Below, one piece after another: positions 55,634-64,000 of a stretch of 64,000 bases of DNA. A program made the translations under genes and the position numbers. Within the stretch, counting starts at the first letter, position 1; each line of letters starts with the position of its first letter. Origin of the DNA: Geomonas edaphica (lineage in GTDB: Bacteria; Desulfobacterota; Desulfuromonadia; Geobacterales; Geobacteraceae); the NCBI RefSeq assembly GCF_004917075.1, contig NZ_SSYB01000001.1:124001-188000 (forward strand), read 5' to 3'. Below the pieces are notes generated by a model. That model did no database searches, had not been told where the DNA came from, and worked only from the letters and a program-made list of their open reading frames with translations.

Positions 55634-57013
55634 CTAGTAACCGAGTGCGCGCGGCAGCCAGAGCGAGATGATCGGTACGTAAGTGATCAGGAGCATGAAG
55701 CAGAGCATGGCGAGCAGCCATGGCCAGACCGCCACTGTCAGTTCCGATATCCCCATCTTAGTGATGCCGCTGGCAACATAGAGGTTGAGACCGACCGGCG
55801 GGTGGCACATGCCGACCTCCATGTTCACCGTGATGAGCACGCCGAAGTGGACCGGGTCGATGCCGAGCTGCATGGCGACCGGGAACAGGATCGGGGCGAG
55901 GATCAGGATGATCGAGGAGGGCTCCATGACGTTTCCGGCCAGAAGCAGCAGCACGTTGGTCACCAGCAGGAAGGAGACCACGCCGAGGTTGTGGCCGAGG
56001 ATCCAGTCCGCCATGAGCTGCGGGATGTTCTCGTGCGTCATCAGGAAGCTGAAGAGTACCGCGTTGGTGATGATGTACAAAAGCATCGCCGACATGCTGG
56101 CCGAGTCCAGGAGCACCTTCGGGACCTTCTTGAAGGGGACGTCGCGATAGACGAAGACGGCGATGACGAAGGCGTACACCGCGCTCATCGCGGCCGCCTC
56201 TGTCGGGGTGAACATACCTGAGTAGATACCGCCTAAGACGATGACGATCAGGAACAGGCCCCAGACGCTGTCGCGGAAAGCCTTGGCGCGCTCGCCCCAG
56301 GTCGCCTTCTTCATGCGGGGGAGATTTCCTTGCTTCGCCCTGTACCACGCCACAAGGCCGAGCAGGGTGGCGAGCATGAGGCCAGGGATTACGCCGCCCA
56401 TGAAGAGAGCGCCCACCGAGGAGTTGGTGGCTACGCAGTAGACCACCATCGGAATGGACGGCGGGATCAGGATGCCCAGCGAACCGGAGGTGGTGATGAC
56501 GCCGGCGCCGAAGCGCTTCGGGTATCCGGCGCGCACCATCGCGGGCATCATGATGGATCCGATCGCGACGACGGTCGCGGGGCTCGAACCTGAGACCGCG
56601 GCGAAGAGGGCGCAGGCCATGACGCCGGCGAGTGCCAGGCCGCCGTGCCAGTGCCCCACAATGGAGGTGGCGAAGTTGATCATCCTTTTGGCGACGCCCC
56701 CGTGGGTCAGGAAGTTACCGGCCAGGATGAAGAACGGGATCGCCATGATCTCGAACTTCTCGATGCCGGTAAAGAGCTTCATGGCGACCGCCTCGGTCGG
56801 CACCTCAGAGAAGAAGAAGAGGAAGGTGAGCACGGTGAGGCCGAGTGCGATGGAGATGGGCATGCCCGTCAGCATCAGGGCCAAGAGAAGCGCGAAGACG
56901 ATGCCGGTGCTGCCGAGGGTGGCTATCGCTCCAAGTATCACGGCGATGGCGAGAAGCCAGGTCGCCGCCTTTTTCTTGGAAAATTGTTCCCAGCCAGCTA
57001 CTGCAGTACTCAT
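55634..57013 (-). CDS. dctM: TRAP transporter large permease DctM
   Basis: 459 residues with about twelve membrane segments. Motifs GMPISIALGLTVLTFLFF, ILAGNFLTHGGVAKRMINFA, SGSSPATVVAIGSIMMPAM, GSLGILIPPSIPMVVY and HPPVGLNLYVASGI mark DctM. It forms the Na+-driven transport channel with DctQ. The ATG overlaps the dctQ stop by four bases. Confidence 0.96.
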   Translation of the reverse strand: MSTAVAGWEQFSKKKAATWLLAIAVILGAIATLGSTGIVFALLLALMLTGMPISIALGLTVLTFLFFFSEVPTEAVAMKLFTGIEKFEIMAIPFFILAGNFLTHGGVAKRMINFATSIVGHWHGGLALAGVMACALFAAVSGSSPATVVAIGSIMMPAMVRAGYPKRFGAGVITTSGSLGILIPPSIPMVVYCVATNSSVGALFMGGVIPGLMLATLLGLVAWYRAKQGNLPRMKKATWGERAKAFRDSVWGLFLIVIVLGGIYSGMFTPTEAAAMSAVYAFVIAVFVYRDVPFKKVPKVLLDSASMSAMLLYIITNAVLFSFLMTHENIPQLMADWILGHNLGVVSFLLVTNVLLLLAGNVMEPSSIILILAPILFPVAMQLGIDPVHFGVLITVNMEVGMCHPPVGLNLYVASGITKMGISELTVAVWPWLLAMLCFMLLITYVPIISLWLPRALGY

Positions 57014-57681
57014 TTCACACCCCCAGCGTCTTTATGATTGAACTTGTGCTGCTCGTATTCCTCCAGCGCATCGGTGGAGTCGAGCGTACCGATCTCGTCG
57101 ATACCGTCGACATGGGCATGGTCATGGTGCGGCAGCTCGCCGGTACGCAGGAAGGCGTATCCAACCTGCAGGAAGCGGAAGCACATGAGGTACGAGCCCA
57201 GCGGAACGGCGCAATAGACGATCCAGGTCGGCCACTCGAGGTCCGGGGTGGTGGGGCCTTCGATCAGATCGGTGATGTTCATGCCGAGCTTGTTGAATAC
57301 GGCGTAGTGCATGCCGTTTTCCCAGACGAACTTGGCGCCCAGCGAGCCGATCAGGCCGGTGAAGATGACACCGCCAAGGACAGCGATGATCACGGTGGTC
57401 TTGCGCCAGGAATCGGGGAGGCGGGTTACCAGGACGTCCACCCCCACGTGGATGCCGCTTCTGACGCCGTATGCGGCGCCGAACTTGGCCATCCAGACGA
57501 ACATGTAGATGCAGAGCTCCTGCGCCCAGCTCATGTTAATGGTCAGCAGCCAGTCCTGCAGCCCCGGGATCGGGAGGCCGGACAGGTAGCGATGGGCGAC
57601 GGCGACGGCGATGATTACCGTGGCGGCGCCGATGAGGAAGGTGATGATGATTTCCTCAAGATGGTCAAGATACTTCATCAT
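57010..57681 (-). CDS. dctQ: TRAP transporter small permease DctQ
   Basis: 223 residues with four membrane segments and the DctQ motifs QELCIYMFVWMAKFGAAYGVRSGIHVGVD. The C-terminal tail is long, acidic and His-rich (LPHHDHAHVDGIDEIGTLD), beyond the usual length. It sits between dctP and dctM and binds DctM. Confidence 0.94.
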   Translation of the reverse strand: MMKYLDHLEEIIITFLIGAATVIIAVAVAHRYLSGLPIPGLQDWLLTINMSWAQELCIYMFVWMAKFGAAYGVRSGIHVGVDVLVTRLPDSWRKTTVIIAVLGGVIFTGLIGSLGAKFVWENGMHYAVFNKLGMNITDLIEGPTTPDLEWPTWIVYCAVPLGSYLMCFRFLQVGYAFLRTGELPHHDHAHVDGIDEIGTLDSTDALEEYEQHKFNHKDAGGVK

Positions 57682-57750
57682 GATGGGCTTCTCCTGGAAC
57701 TCTCGGCGACGGCCGCCTGGATGCGGCCGTCGCGTTAAGGTTCGGCGTGA

Positions 57751-58755
57751 TTAGTTCGCGTTGTAACCGGTGGCCGCGTAGACTTCCTTCACGATGTCGG
57801 CACCGATGCGGCTCATGTTGTCCTTGTGAGCCTTGTCCATCGCCTTCTTCCAGGCAGCGCGCTCCTGCGGGGTGAGGGTGATCAGCTGGCTGCGGCCGGA
57901 CTTCTTGACGGCGGCGAGGGCCTCGTCGTTGTCCTTCTTGGCAACGTCGTTTGCATACTTGGTTGCGTCTTTCATGCACCCTTCGAGGATGGTGCGGATG
58001 TCAGCCGGGAGCCCCTGCCAGAACTTCTTGTTCACGATGACCGCATAGCCGAGGTAGCCATGGTCGGAGAGGGTGACGTATTTCTGCACCTCGTGCATCT
58101 TCTGGGTGTAGAGGTTTGAGGGGGGATTCTCGGTGCCGTCGACGACGCCGGTCTGCAGCGCCTGGTACACTTCGGAGAAGGCGAGTACCTGCGGGATAGC
58201 GCCGACCGAGCGCATCTGGGAGTCGAGCACCTTGGAGGACTGGATGCGCATCTTCTGGCCCCTGAAGTCGGCGACGTTCTTGAGCGGCTTGTTGTCGCTC
58301 ATCACCTTGAAGCCGTTGTCCCAGTAAGCGAGGCCGAGGATGCCTTTCGGCTCGAGCTTCTTGAGGAGCTTGGCACCCACCGGCCCCTGGGTCACCTTGT
58401 GTAGTTCCTGATAGTTGTCGAAGATGAAGGGGAGGTCGAACACCTCGAACTCCTTGACGCCGAGCGGTGCGAACTTGGCAAGGGAGGGGGCGAGCATCTG
58501 GACCGCGCCGAGCTGCAGAGCTTCCATTTCCTCCTTATCCTTGTAAAGCTGGCTGTTCGGGTAGACCTCGACCTTCACGCGCCCCTTGGTGCGCTCTTCG
58601 GCCAATTTCTTGAAGTAATCGGCGGCCTGTCCTTTCGGGGTGTGCTGTGCTACGACGTGGCTGAACTTGATCACGATCGGGGCTGCGAAGGCGTTCACCG
58701 GCAGGGCGAGTGCCGCTGCCATGGCCAGCGTTTTAAAACAGGCTTTCAGGTTCAT
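57751..58755 (-). CDS. dctP: TRAP solute-binding protein DctP
   Basis: 334 residues: signal peptide (to ANAFA, about residue 25), then the DctP fold with IKFSHVVAQHTPKGQAADYFKKLAEERTKGRVKVEVYPNSQLY, the specificity Arg in MRIQSSKVLDSQMRSVGA and GVVDGTENPPSNLYTQKMHEVQKY. The last two are typical of C4-dicarboxylate (malate, succinate, fumarate) binders. First gene of the TRAP operon, behind a sigma-54 promoter and an AAGGAGG-type site. Confidence 0.95.
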   Translation of the reverse strand: MNLKACFKTLAMAAALALPVNAFAAPIVIKFSHVVAQHTPKGQAADYFKKLAEERTKGRVKVEVYPNSQLYKDKEEMEALQLGAVQMLAPSLAKFAPLGVKEFEVFDLPFIFDNYQELHKVTQGPVGAKLLKKLEPKGILGLAYWDNGFKVMSDNKPLKNVADFRGQKMRIQSSKVLDSQMRSVGAIPQVLAFSEVYQALQTGVVDGTENPPSNLYTQKMHEVQKYVTLSDHGYLGYAVIVNKKFWQGLPADIRTILEGCMKDATKYANDVAKKDNDEALAAVKKSGRSQLITLTPQERAAWKKAMDKAHKDNMSRIGADIVKEVYAATGYNAN

Positions 58756-59153
58756 AGGGTATTCCTCCTTGGTTGGTGTCCTGCAGTTATGTGAAAATAT
58801 TTATTAGTTTCGTAACGGCACGTTGATTGAGGCTTGTGGCGTGTTCGTATACGATACATTGTTTTGTTGCAACTGCGGTGCCACATCGTCATGGTTGTAA
58901 CGTGCTGATTAATGAGAGCTGTTGGTTACAGAATGATGGTTGAAAGGGAAGGCAGTGGCGGAAAACGGCCACATGGGTGGCGGATATCTGCCAAAAGCCG
59001 TCTCGCTTGTCGGATTAAAAACTTTGCGCGGGTGCGCCGGGAGAGTGTAGCCGTGGTTGGTGGGGACTAATGTTGGTGCCGTGCCGAAAATAGAACAAGG
59101 CGGGCCAACGGCCACGCCTCGTCATCGTTTCGCAGCATCAGATCTTGCAAAAG
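58756..59153. other. Regulatory region upstream of dctPQM
   Basis: About 400 bases without a supported gene. It contains the sigma-54 promoter at 58868-58883 and, beyond it (58885-59150), space for upstream activator sites of the adjacent NtrC-type regulator; I could not define these with confidence. Confidence 0.6.
58868..58883 (-). promoter_or_regulatory. Sigma-54 (RpoN) promoter of dctPQM
   Basis: On the minus strand TGGCAC-N5-TTGCA, matching the -24/-12 consensus in both boxes with correct spacing. It lies about 115 bases before the dctP ATG. The next gene upstream on the same strand encodes a sigma-54 activator. Confidence 0.88.
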
Positions 59154-60533
59154 CTAGAGACCGTACTTCTCCATCTTGTAACGCAGGGTGCCGCGGGGGA
59201 TCCTCAATATCGTAGCGGTCTGCAGTACGTTGCCGCCCGTCTTTTGCAACGCCTGCCGAATGAGCGTTTTCTCGATGCTGTTGATCGCCTCCTCCAGCCC
59301 GACACCCTCGGGAACTTCTATCGCCGTCGCGTTGGTGTCGATCGCAGTATGATCGCTGTCCTGGCTGTTTCTGATTTCCAACGGCAGGTGCTCCGGCAGG
59401 AGGGTGGGCCCCGTGCGCATGATGCAGATGCGCTCGATGACGTTTCTTAGCTCGCGCACGTTTCCGGGCCAGGCGTACTGCGCCATGAGCTGTTCCGCCT
59501 CGGGCGAGATGTCGCGGAACTGGCGCCCGAAGGAGCGGCTGAATCCATCTAGGAAGTAGGCGGCGAGGGCGGCTATGTCGGCGGTGCGCTCGCGCAGGGG
59601 CGGGATGTGGATCGGGAAGACGTTAAGACGGTAGAAGAGGTCCTCCCGGAAACTCTTCTCGGCGATGCGCTGCAAAAGGTCGCGGTTCGTCGCCGCGATC
59701 ACCCGCACGTCGATGGTGACGTCCTTCACCGCGCCGACCCTGCGTATCGACCTCTCTTGCAGCACCCTCAGGAGTTTTGCCTGCATCGCCATGTCCATCT
59801 CTCCGATCTCGTCGAGAAAAATGGTGCCGTGGTGCGCCTCCTCGAAGAGGCCCTTCTTGCGGCTACTCGCACCGGTGAAGGAACCTTTCTCGTGGCCGAA
59901 AAGCTCGCTTTCAAGGAGCGTCGCCGGTATCGAGGCGCAGTTGATGGCGATGAAGGGGGCTTCCTTGCGGTCTGATAGGTCGTGGATGGCCCGGGCCACC
60001 AACTCCTTGCCCGTCCCTGATTCGCCGGTGATCAGGACGGTCGAGGGTATGCGTGCTATCTCGCGTACCTGGGCCACCACCTCGTTGAAGGCCTCGCTTT
60101 TCCCGATGATGGGGGAGGAACCAGGGAGCGTGGCATTTCCCTGGCGCAGTTTGCGCACCTCGCGCTTCAGGGTCTGGGTCTTCAGTGCGAGCTTTACGAT
60201 GAGGCGCAAGGCGTCCGCCTTGAACGGCTTTTTCATGTAATGAAAGGCGCCAAGCTGCAGCGATTCCACTGCGCTCTCGACCGAGCCGTACCCGGTGATG
60301 ATGATCACCAGCAGCTCCGGGTCAAGCTCCTTCAGAGCCTTCAGGACGTCGATGCCGTTCTCGGTCCCGAGGTTCAGGTCCAGAAGGGCGAGGTCGATCT
60401 GCTCGGAGGCGACGATGTCGCGGGCCTCTTGGCCAGTCTGGGCGGTGCAGACCTGGAACCCTTCCCCGGAGAGGATGCGCTGCACGTTTTCGCAGATGAA
60501 GGCTTCGTCGTCGATGATCAGTATCTTTTCCAT
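59154..60533 (-). CDS. NtrC-family sigma-54 response regulator (DctD-like)
   Basis: 459 residues from the ATG at 60533 (AAAGGAAC site). Receiver with DD at 8-9 and phospho-Asp52 (LALLDLNLG); AAA+ domain with Walker A GESGTGKE, the sigma-54 contact loop in the GSFTGA form, Walker B IFLDEIGEM and the arginine finger region; Fis-type HTH at the C-terminus (GGNVLQTATILRIPRGTLRYKMEKYG). It should activate the sigma-54 promoter of dctPQM when phosphorylated by the adjacent kinase. Confidence 0.95.
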   Translation of the reverse strand: MEKILIIDDEAFICENVQRILSGEGFQVCTAQTGQEARDIVASEQIDLALLDLNLGTENGIDVLKALKELDPELLVIIITGYGSVESAVESLQLGAFHYMKKPFKADALRLIVKLALKTQTLKREVRKLRQGNATLPGSSPIIGKSEAFNEVVAQVREIARIPSTVLITGESGTGKELVARAIHDLSDRKEAPFIAINCASIPATLLESELFGHEKGSFTGASSRKKGLFEEAHHGTIFLDEIGEMDMAMQAKLLRVLQERSIRRVGAVKDVTIDVRVIAATNRDLLQRIAEKSFREDLFYRLNVFPIHIPPLRERTADIAALAAYFLDGFSRSFGRQFRDISPEAEQLMAQYAWPGNVRELRNVIERICIMRTGPTLLPEHLPLEIRNSQDSDHTAIDTNATAIEVPEGVGLEEAINSIEKTLIRQALQKTGGNVLQTATILRIPRGTLRYKMEKYGL

Positions 60534-60602
60534 GCTGTTCCTTTTCCTGTTCAAGCTGATCTGCGTATGCCGCATCTAAATTGAGTAATCGGCGGCTCTG
60601 CA

Positions 60603-60617
60603 CCTCCCCCGGGGAGG
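60603..60617. repeat. CCTCCCCCGGGGAGG near-palindrome
   Basis: A 15-base G/C palindrome within the 124-base gap between the sensor kinase and regulator genes (both minus strand). It may form a hairpin that tunes relative expression; no T-run follows. Confidence 0.5.
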
Positions 60618-60657
60618 GGGGAGGCCGGGAGGGGGGATTACCTTTGCCGCCCTGGAC

Positions 60658-63168
60658 TCAATCCGCTTCCTTTTGTTCGCCAAGCGGCAGCTCGACGGTG
60701 AACCGGGTTCCCCGACCCTGTGCGCTCTCCACCTGGACCCGCCCTTGGTGCTCTTCGACGATGCGCTGGGTGATCGAAAGGCCGAGACCGGTGCCGGCTC
60801 CCTTTCTTGTGAAGAACGGTTCGAAAATAAGGGGCTGGTCCTCGCTGGCGATCCCGGGGCCGTCGTCGCTGATGGTGATCACGGCGTACCCATCGGCAAC
60901 GGCGGTGGAGACCTCGATACGTCCACCGCCGGGAAGGGCCTGCTGCGCGTTCTTGATGATGTTGAGCACCGCCTGCTTGATCTTCTCCGGGTCGAATCGG
61001 AAAGGGGGGACCTCCCCCTCGTTCATGACCAGCTGTACCTGCTGTTTCTCGCACGGTCGCCGCATCAGGAGCACGGTGTCGTTCACGAGCCGGTTGAGGT
61101 CGCACTCCCTGAACTCTGCGCGCACCGGGGAAGAGTAGTTCAAAAGGGCGTTGATCAGCTTTTCCACCCGCTCGATCTCGACGAGGGCCTTCTTGATGAG
61201 CTCCTTATCTGCCGGGTTGGAGGTCGTCTGGTCGTGCAGGTCGTCCAGTAACAGCGAGATTCCGGTCAGCGGGTTGCGCACCTCGTGGGCGATCCCCGCC
61301 GAGAGCTTCCCAAGGGAGGCGAGGCGGTCTAGTCTCATCATCTCCTCGTGCAGGTTCTCGCGCTCGGTCTCGTTGCGCAGAGTCACGGTAAGTCCCTGGT
61401 CGGAATCGACGCCGATGGGGAAGAAGCCGACGTCGAAATGGGTCTTGCCCGGTTCATGGTCGAAACGAAAGGTCTCGCGCCCGTATCCCGAACCGGTTGC
61501 GAAGACGTCGGCGATCCGGTCGCCTAGTATCCCCCAGCCGTTGAAAACCTCGCGGTAATGCATTCCCGTGGCGATCCCCTCGCCCAGGAAGAGACGGCCG
61601 GTGCTGTTGATGGAGGTGAGGAAGCCCTCCGGGGAGAAGGTCACGATGCCGCTCGAGATACTCTGCAGCACGCTCTCCTTGAAGTTGCGTTCGTCAAGGA
61701 TCTCCAGCCGTGACTTCTTGAGCTCTTCCAGTGTGGCGAGGAGGCTATGTTTGCGGCGGTCCAGCTCGTCGGCCATGTAGTTGAAGGTCTGGGCGAGGAC
61801 GCCGATCTCGTCGGCGGAGTTCACCGCGACCCTGACCGCGCTGTCGCCGGCGGCGAGCTTTTTGGCACTCACGGTGAGCTGCCTGAGCGGAACGCTGATG
61901 CCGCGTGACAAAAGCCAGGCTGAAAGCGCGGAGAAGACGGCGGTGATCAGGATGATGACCCCGCTTGCCTTGCGGTGCTCCCCGAGTTGGCGGCTGATGA
62001 GCCTGCTTCCCTTGCGGGACGCCTCGTGGAAGCGATCAACCTGGAAGCCTATGGTGACGCCACCGAAGATGCCGTGCTTCGCGTAGTTACCGGTGTCGTA
62101 GAAGATGGGCGCGTAGGCCATGATCTTCTTGGCTCCCCCCACGTTGGTGATGTCCACATGTCCCTCCCGCTTGGCGCGCACCGCCTCGGCCACCTGCGGG
62201 TATCCGGGATGAATGAAACCGGCGAAGTCGAGGTTGAAGGGGATGCGGCCGCTGTCCACATCCGCCTTGCTCGACTTGTCGCTGTATGGGGGGACCAGCT
62301 TGCCGCTTGGGTCCACACCACGGATGTCCCAGTACTTCGGGTGCGTGATGATCCATCCCTCGTCGTCGAACAAAAAGGCGTAGTTGCCGCTTTGGTAGGA
62401 GGGAAAGAGGGCCGCCGCGTTCTTGCCCGGGTCGATGTGCTGGGTGAACTCCATCAGGTGGCGGTGGTCCAGGGAGAGGAGCACCATGCCGGCGAAATTC
62501 CCTTTGCGGTCGAAAAGCGGCGCTCCGAAGCGGATCACCCCCTGGTAAATCTTGCCGTCGTAGGCGCTTTCCGGGTCCGGGGCGCCCGCCAACTGCTCCT
62601 GCTTGCTGACGTGAAAGCCGGTCAGGTGCGATACGTAGATCTCGCCCGGCTTCAAGGCGCGCACGCGGCGGAAGTAGTCCTCGCTTTTGAACTCCGTGTT
62701 CGCGGGGGCGGAGACGTCGGCAAGCTCCCTTTCCGGGACGAAGCTGCCGTTGCGGATCGCCAGGCGCTCCCGCCCCTTTGCGTCGATGATGGCGATGGAG
62801 CGGTAGATGGGGCGGAACTCGTGGGTCCCCTGGGCTTCGGTGGCACCGCCGCCGCGCTGCCAGACCTCTGAGAGCCTGGTCTGGTAGAAGTCGAGCAGGG
62901 TCTCTCGGTCGAGCCGAGACCGCGAAACGAAGAGGAGATCACTCTCGCACTGGTGCAGGAAATCTTTGATGTTTTCCGCGAGGTCCCGCGCCCTCATCTG
63001 CAGCGACTCGACGGCCTGGCGGTCGTCGGACTCGGTTATCTCCATCGAGAGCTTGATGCTGGTTGCCTGCAGGTTGGCTAAGAGGATGACGGACGAGACG
63101 AAGAGCGGCAGCAGGGAGAGCAGCAGCGTGATGACGAGGATCTTTTTGAAGATGGTGAAACGTGGCAC
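60658..63168 (-). CDS. Cache-domain sensor histidine kinase (DctB-like)
   Basis: 836 residues: TM1 (about 9-31), a periplasmic double-Cache sensor (about 40-395), TM2 (about 402-425), HAMP (about 427-480), PAS (about 500-605), HisKA with H-box SAGIAHEVRNP and HATPase with NIIKNAQQAL and GTGLGLSI boxes. Cache sensors of this size often bind organic acids. Its position before an NtrC-type regulator and a dicarboxylate-type TRAP operon suggests it senses the transported acid. Confidence 0.94.
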   Translation of the reverse strand: MPRFTIFKKILVITLLLSLLPLFVSSVILLANLQATSIKLSMEITESDDRQAVESLQMRARDLAENIKDFLHQCESDLLFVSRSRLDRETLLDFYQTRLSEVWQRGGGATEAQGTHEFRPIYRSIAIIDAKGRERLAIRNGSFVPERELADVSAPANTEFKSEDYFRRVRALKPGEIYVSHLTGFHVSKQEQLAGAPDPESAYDGKIYQGVIRFGAPLFDRKGNFAGMVLLSLDHRHLMEFTQHIDPGKNAAALFPSYQSGNYAFLFDDEGWIITHPKYWDIRGVDPSGKLVPPYSDKSSKADVDSGRIPFNLDFAGFIHPGYPQVAEAVRAKREGHVDITNVGGAKKIMAYAPIFYDTGNYAKHGIFGGVTIGFQVDRFHEASRKGSRLISRQLGEHRKASGVIILITAVFSALSAWLLSRGISVPLRQLTVSAKKLAAGDSAVRVAVNSADEIGVLAQTFNYMADELDRRKHSLLATLEELKKSRLEILDERNFKESVLQSISSGIVTFSPEGFLTSINSTGRLFLGEGIATGMHYREVFNGWGILGDRIADVFATGSGYGRETFRFDHEPGKTHFDVGFFPIGVDSDQGLTVTLRNETERENLHEEMMRLDRLASLGKLSAGIAHEVRNPLTGISLLLDDLHDQTTSNPADKELIKKALVEIERVEKLINALLNYSSPVRAEFRECDLNRLVNDTVLLMRRPCEKQQVQLVMNEGEVPPFRFDPEKIKQAVLNIIKNAQQALPGGGRIEVSTAVADGYAVITISDDGPGIASEDQPLIFEPFFTRKGAGTGLGLSITQRIVEEHQGRVQVESAQGRGTRFTVELPLGEQKEAD

Positions 63169-63367
63169 GTGGCTCTCCCATGTGGTTAATCAGTTCGGCA
63201 GGTTAGCACAAAAGCTCTTTTCAGAATAGTGTTTCGACACCGTTCGGGAGAGCTAGGAGGCGAGGTGAGGGGGCGCGCCCGGGGGCTCCGTTGCCGATGG
63301 CCTTGTTCGACTGTGCCGGTAACCGCGGCTGAGCCCTCTCTGCGTGCGGGCTCGGGGGTCTTTTGTG

Positions 63368-63396
63368 TTGACTTGGCTGCGGGGCTGCATTAATAG
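63368..63396 (+). promoter_or_regulatory. Sigma-70-type promoter of ubiD-like gene
   Basis: TTGACT at 63368-63373 and TAATAG at 63391-63396 with a 17-base spacer, 40 bases before the TTG start. Confidence 0.65.
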
Positions 63397-63435
63397 TAGT
63401 CCGTTGTTCAGGCTGGAATCGTCCGGAGGAATCGG

Positions 63436-64000
63436 TTGGGATATAAAGACCTTGCATCCTGCGTCGCTGACTTGGAGCGCACCGGCGCGCTGGTCAGGAT
63501 TGACTGCGAACTTTCCGCGGAACTCGAGATCGGGTCGATCCAGCGCCGCGTCTACCAGGCAGGCGGCCCGGCGCTGCTTTTCACCAGGGTTAAGGGGAGC
63601 TCCTTCCCCATGCTCGGGAACCTTTTCGGGACCCTCGACCGCACGAGATACATCTTCAGGGACACCCTCAAAGCGGTGGAGCGCCTGGTGAAGCTCAAGG
63701 TGGACCCGCGCACGGCGCTGAAAGAACCGACCACCCTGCTCGGCGCGGTCCCCGCTGCTTGGCACCTCCTCCCGAAAACGGTGACGGACGGCCCGGTTCT
63801 TGCCAATCGCACCACGATCGCCGGCCTGCCGCAGTTGAAGTCCTGGCCCGACGACGGCGGCGCCTTCATCACGCTTCCCCAAGTCTATTCCGAGAGTGCG
63901 GCTCAACCCGGGTTGCGCCATTCGAACCTCGGCATGTATCGGGTGCAGCTCTCCGGCGGCGCCTACCGGGAGAACGAGGAGATCGGGCTGCACTACCAGA
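63436..64000 (+). CDS. UbiD-family decarboxylase (3' truncated by window edge)
   Basis: The first 188 residues from a TTG start with GGAGGA five bases upstream. The N-terminal UbiD pattern is present: DLASCVADLERTGALVRID, GPALLFTRVKGSSFPMLGNLFGT, and the start of the prFMN-binding core (GGAFITLPQVY, HSNLGMYRVQL). UbiD enzymes use prenylated FMN to add or remove CO2 on aromatic or unsaturated acids, as in ubiquinone or menaquinone synthesis or aromatic degradation. The specific substrate cannot be told from this half. Confidence 0.93.
   Translation, partial: MGYKDLASCVADLERTGALVRIDCELSAELEIGSIQRRVYQAGGPALLFTRVKGSSFPMLGNLFGTLDRTRYIFRDTLKAVERLVKLKVDPRTALKEPTTLLGAVPAAWHLLPKTVTDGPVLANRTTIAGLPQLKSWPDDGGAFITLPQVYSESAAQPGLRHSNLGMYRVQLSGGAYRENEEIGLHYQ

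Noticed and set aside
58909-59115. 68-codon minus-strand frame upstream of dctP
   Set aside because: No ribosome site, Pro/Thr/Ser-rich non-protein-like product, and it lies in the activator-site region of a sigma-54 promoter.

Overview
The window looks like chromosome from a Geobacter-type bacterium (Desulfuromonadota; the Geobacter/Geomonas/Citrifermentans relatives). The basis is gene content: high-GC coding sequence, a multiheme c-type cytochrome, a short geopilin-like PilA paired with a separate PilA-C-like gene, a Wsp-like chemosensory operon, a DctB/DctD-controlled TRAP transporter and several GTG/TTG starts. This is inference; no marker gene or rRNA is present. I saw no tRNA, rRNA, CRISPR array, insertion sequence or prophage.

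Layout. 1-4.2 kb: 3' end of a TonB-dependent receptor, a lone periplasmic binding protein, a sensor histidine kinase and a small unknown gene. 4.4-12.3 kb (minus strand): a complete chemosensory operon, cheR(pseudo-receiver/TPR)-cheW-mcp-cheA(hybrid)-cheB-cheY. 12.6-15.2 kb: FmdB-type zinc ribbon, a small membrane protein and a CoA-disulfide-reductase-like flavoprotein fused to rhodanese. 15.2-16.6 kb (minus): split pilin pair and a nitroreductase. 16.7-23.7 kb: TetR-controlled RND efflux operon with two matching operators and two tiny membrane-peptide ORFs. 23.8-30.4 kb: outer membrane factor plus a YhiI-RbbA-YhhJ-type ABC exporter. 30.4-34.6 kb: TAXI binding protein, alpha/beta hydrolase, MlaA lipoprotein and an unknown protein, probably an envelope operon. 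34.7-38.5 kb: small periplasmic protein, a lipoprotein and a nine-to-ten-heme cytochrome. 38.7-44.7 kb: a third efflux set (outer membrane factor, MacA, MacB as separate ATPase and permease) and a MATE pump. 45-50.5 kb: assimilatory sulfate activation and APS reduction (cysH-cysD-cysN), a YeiH transporter and its divergent YeiE-type LysR regulator. 50.5-54.2 kb: a less dense, accessory-looking stretch with a 20-codon peptide transcription unit, a truncated diheme cytochrome, several strong inverted repeats, an XRE-receiver fusion protein and a Tat-exported M15/DUF882 protein. 54.2-63.2 kb (minus): NhaD antiporter, dctPQM-type TRAP operon with an excellent sigma-54 promoter, and the adjacent NtrC-family regulator and sensor kinase that probably drive it. 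63.4 kb to end: start of a UbiD-family decarboxylase.

How it fits together. Themes are envelope traffic (three tripartite exporters, a MATE pump, Mla-type lipid transport), environmental sensing, and respiration/organic-acid uptake. The best candidates for something undescribed are the stand-alone 20-aa peptide unit at 50.55-50.75 kb, the split pilin pair with a Cys in place of a conserved aromatic, the unusual CX8CH motif in the multiheme cytochrome, and the tiny membrane ORFs in the RND operon.
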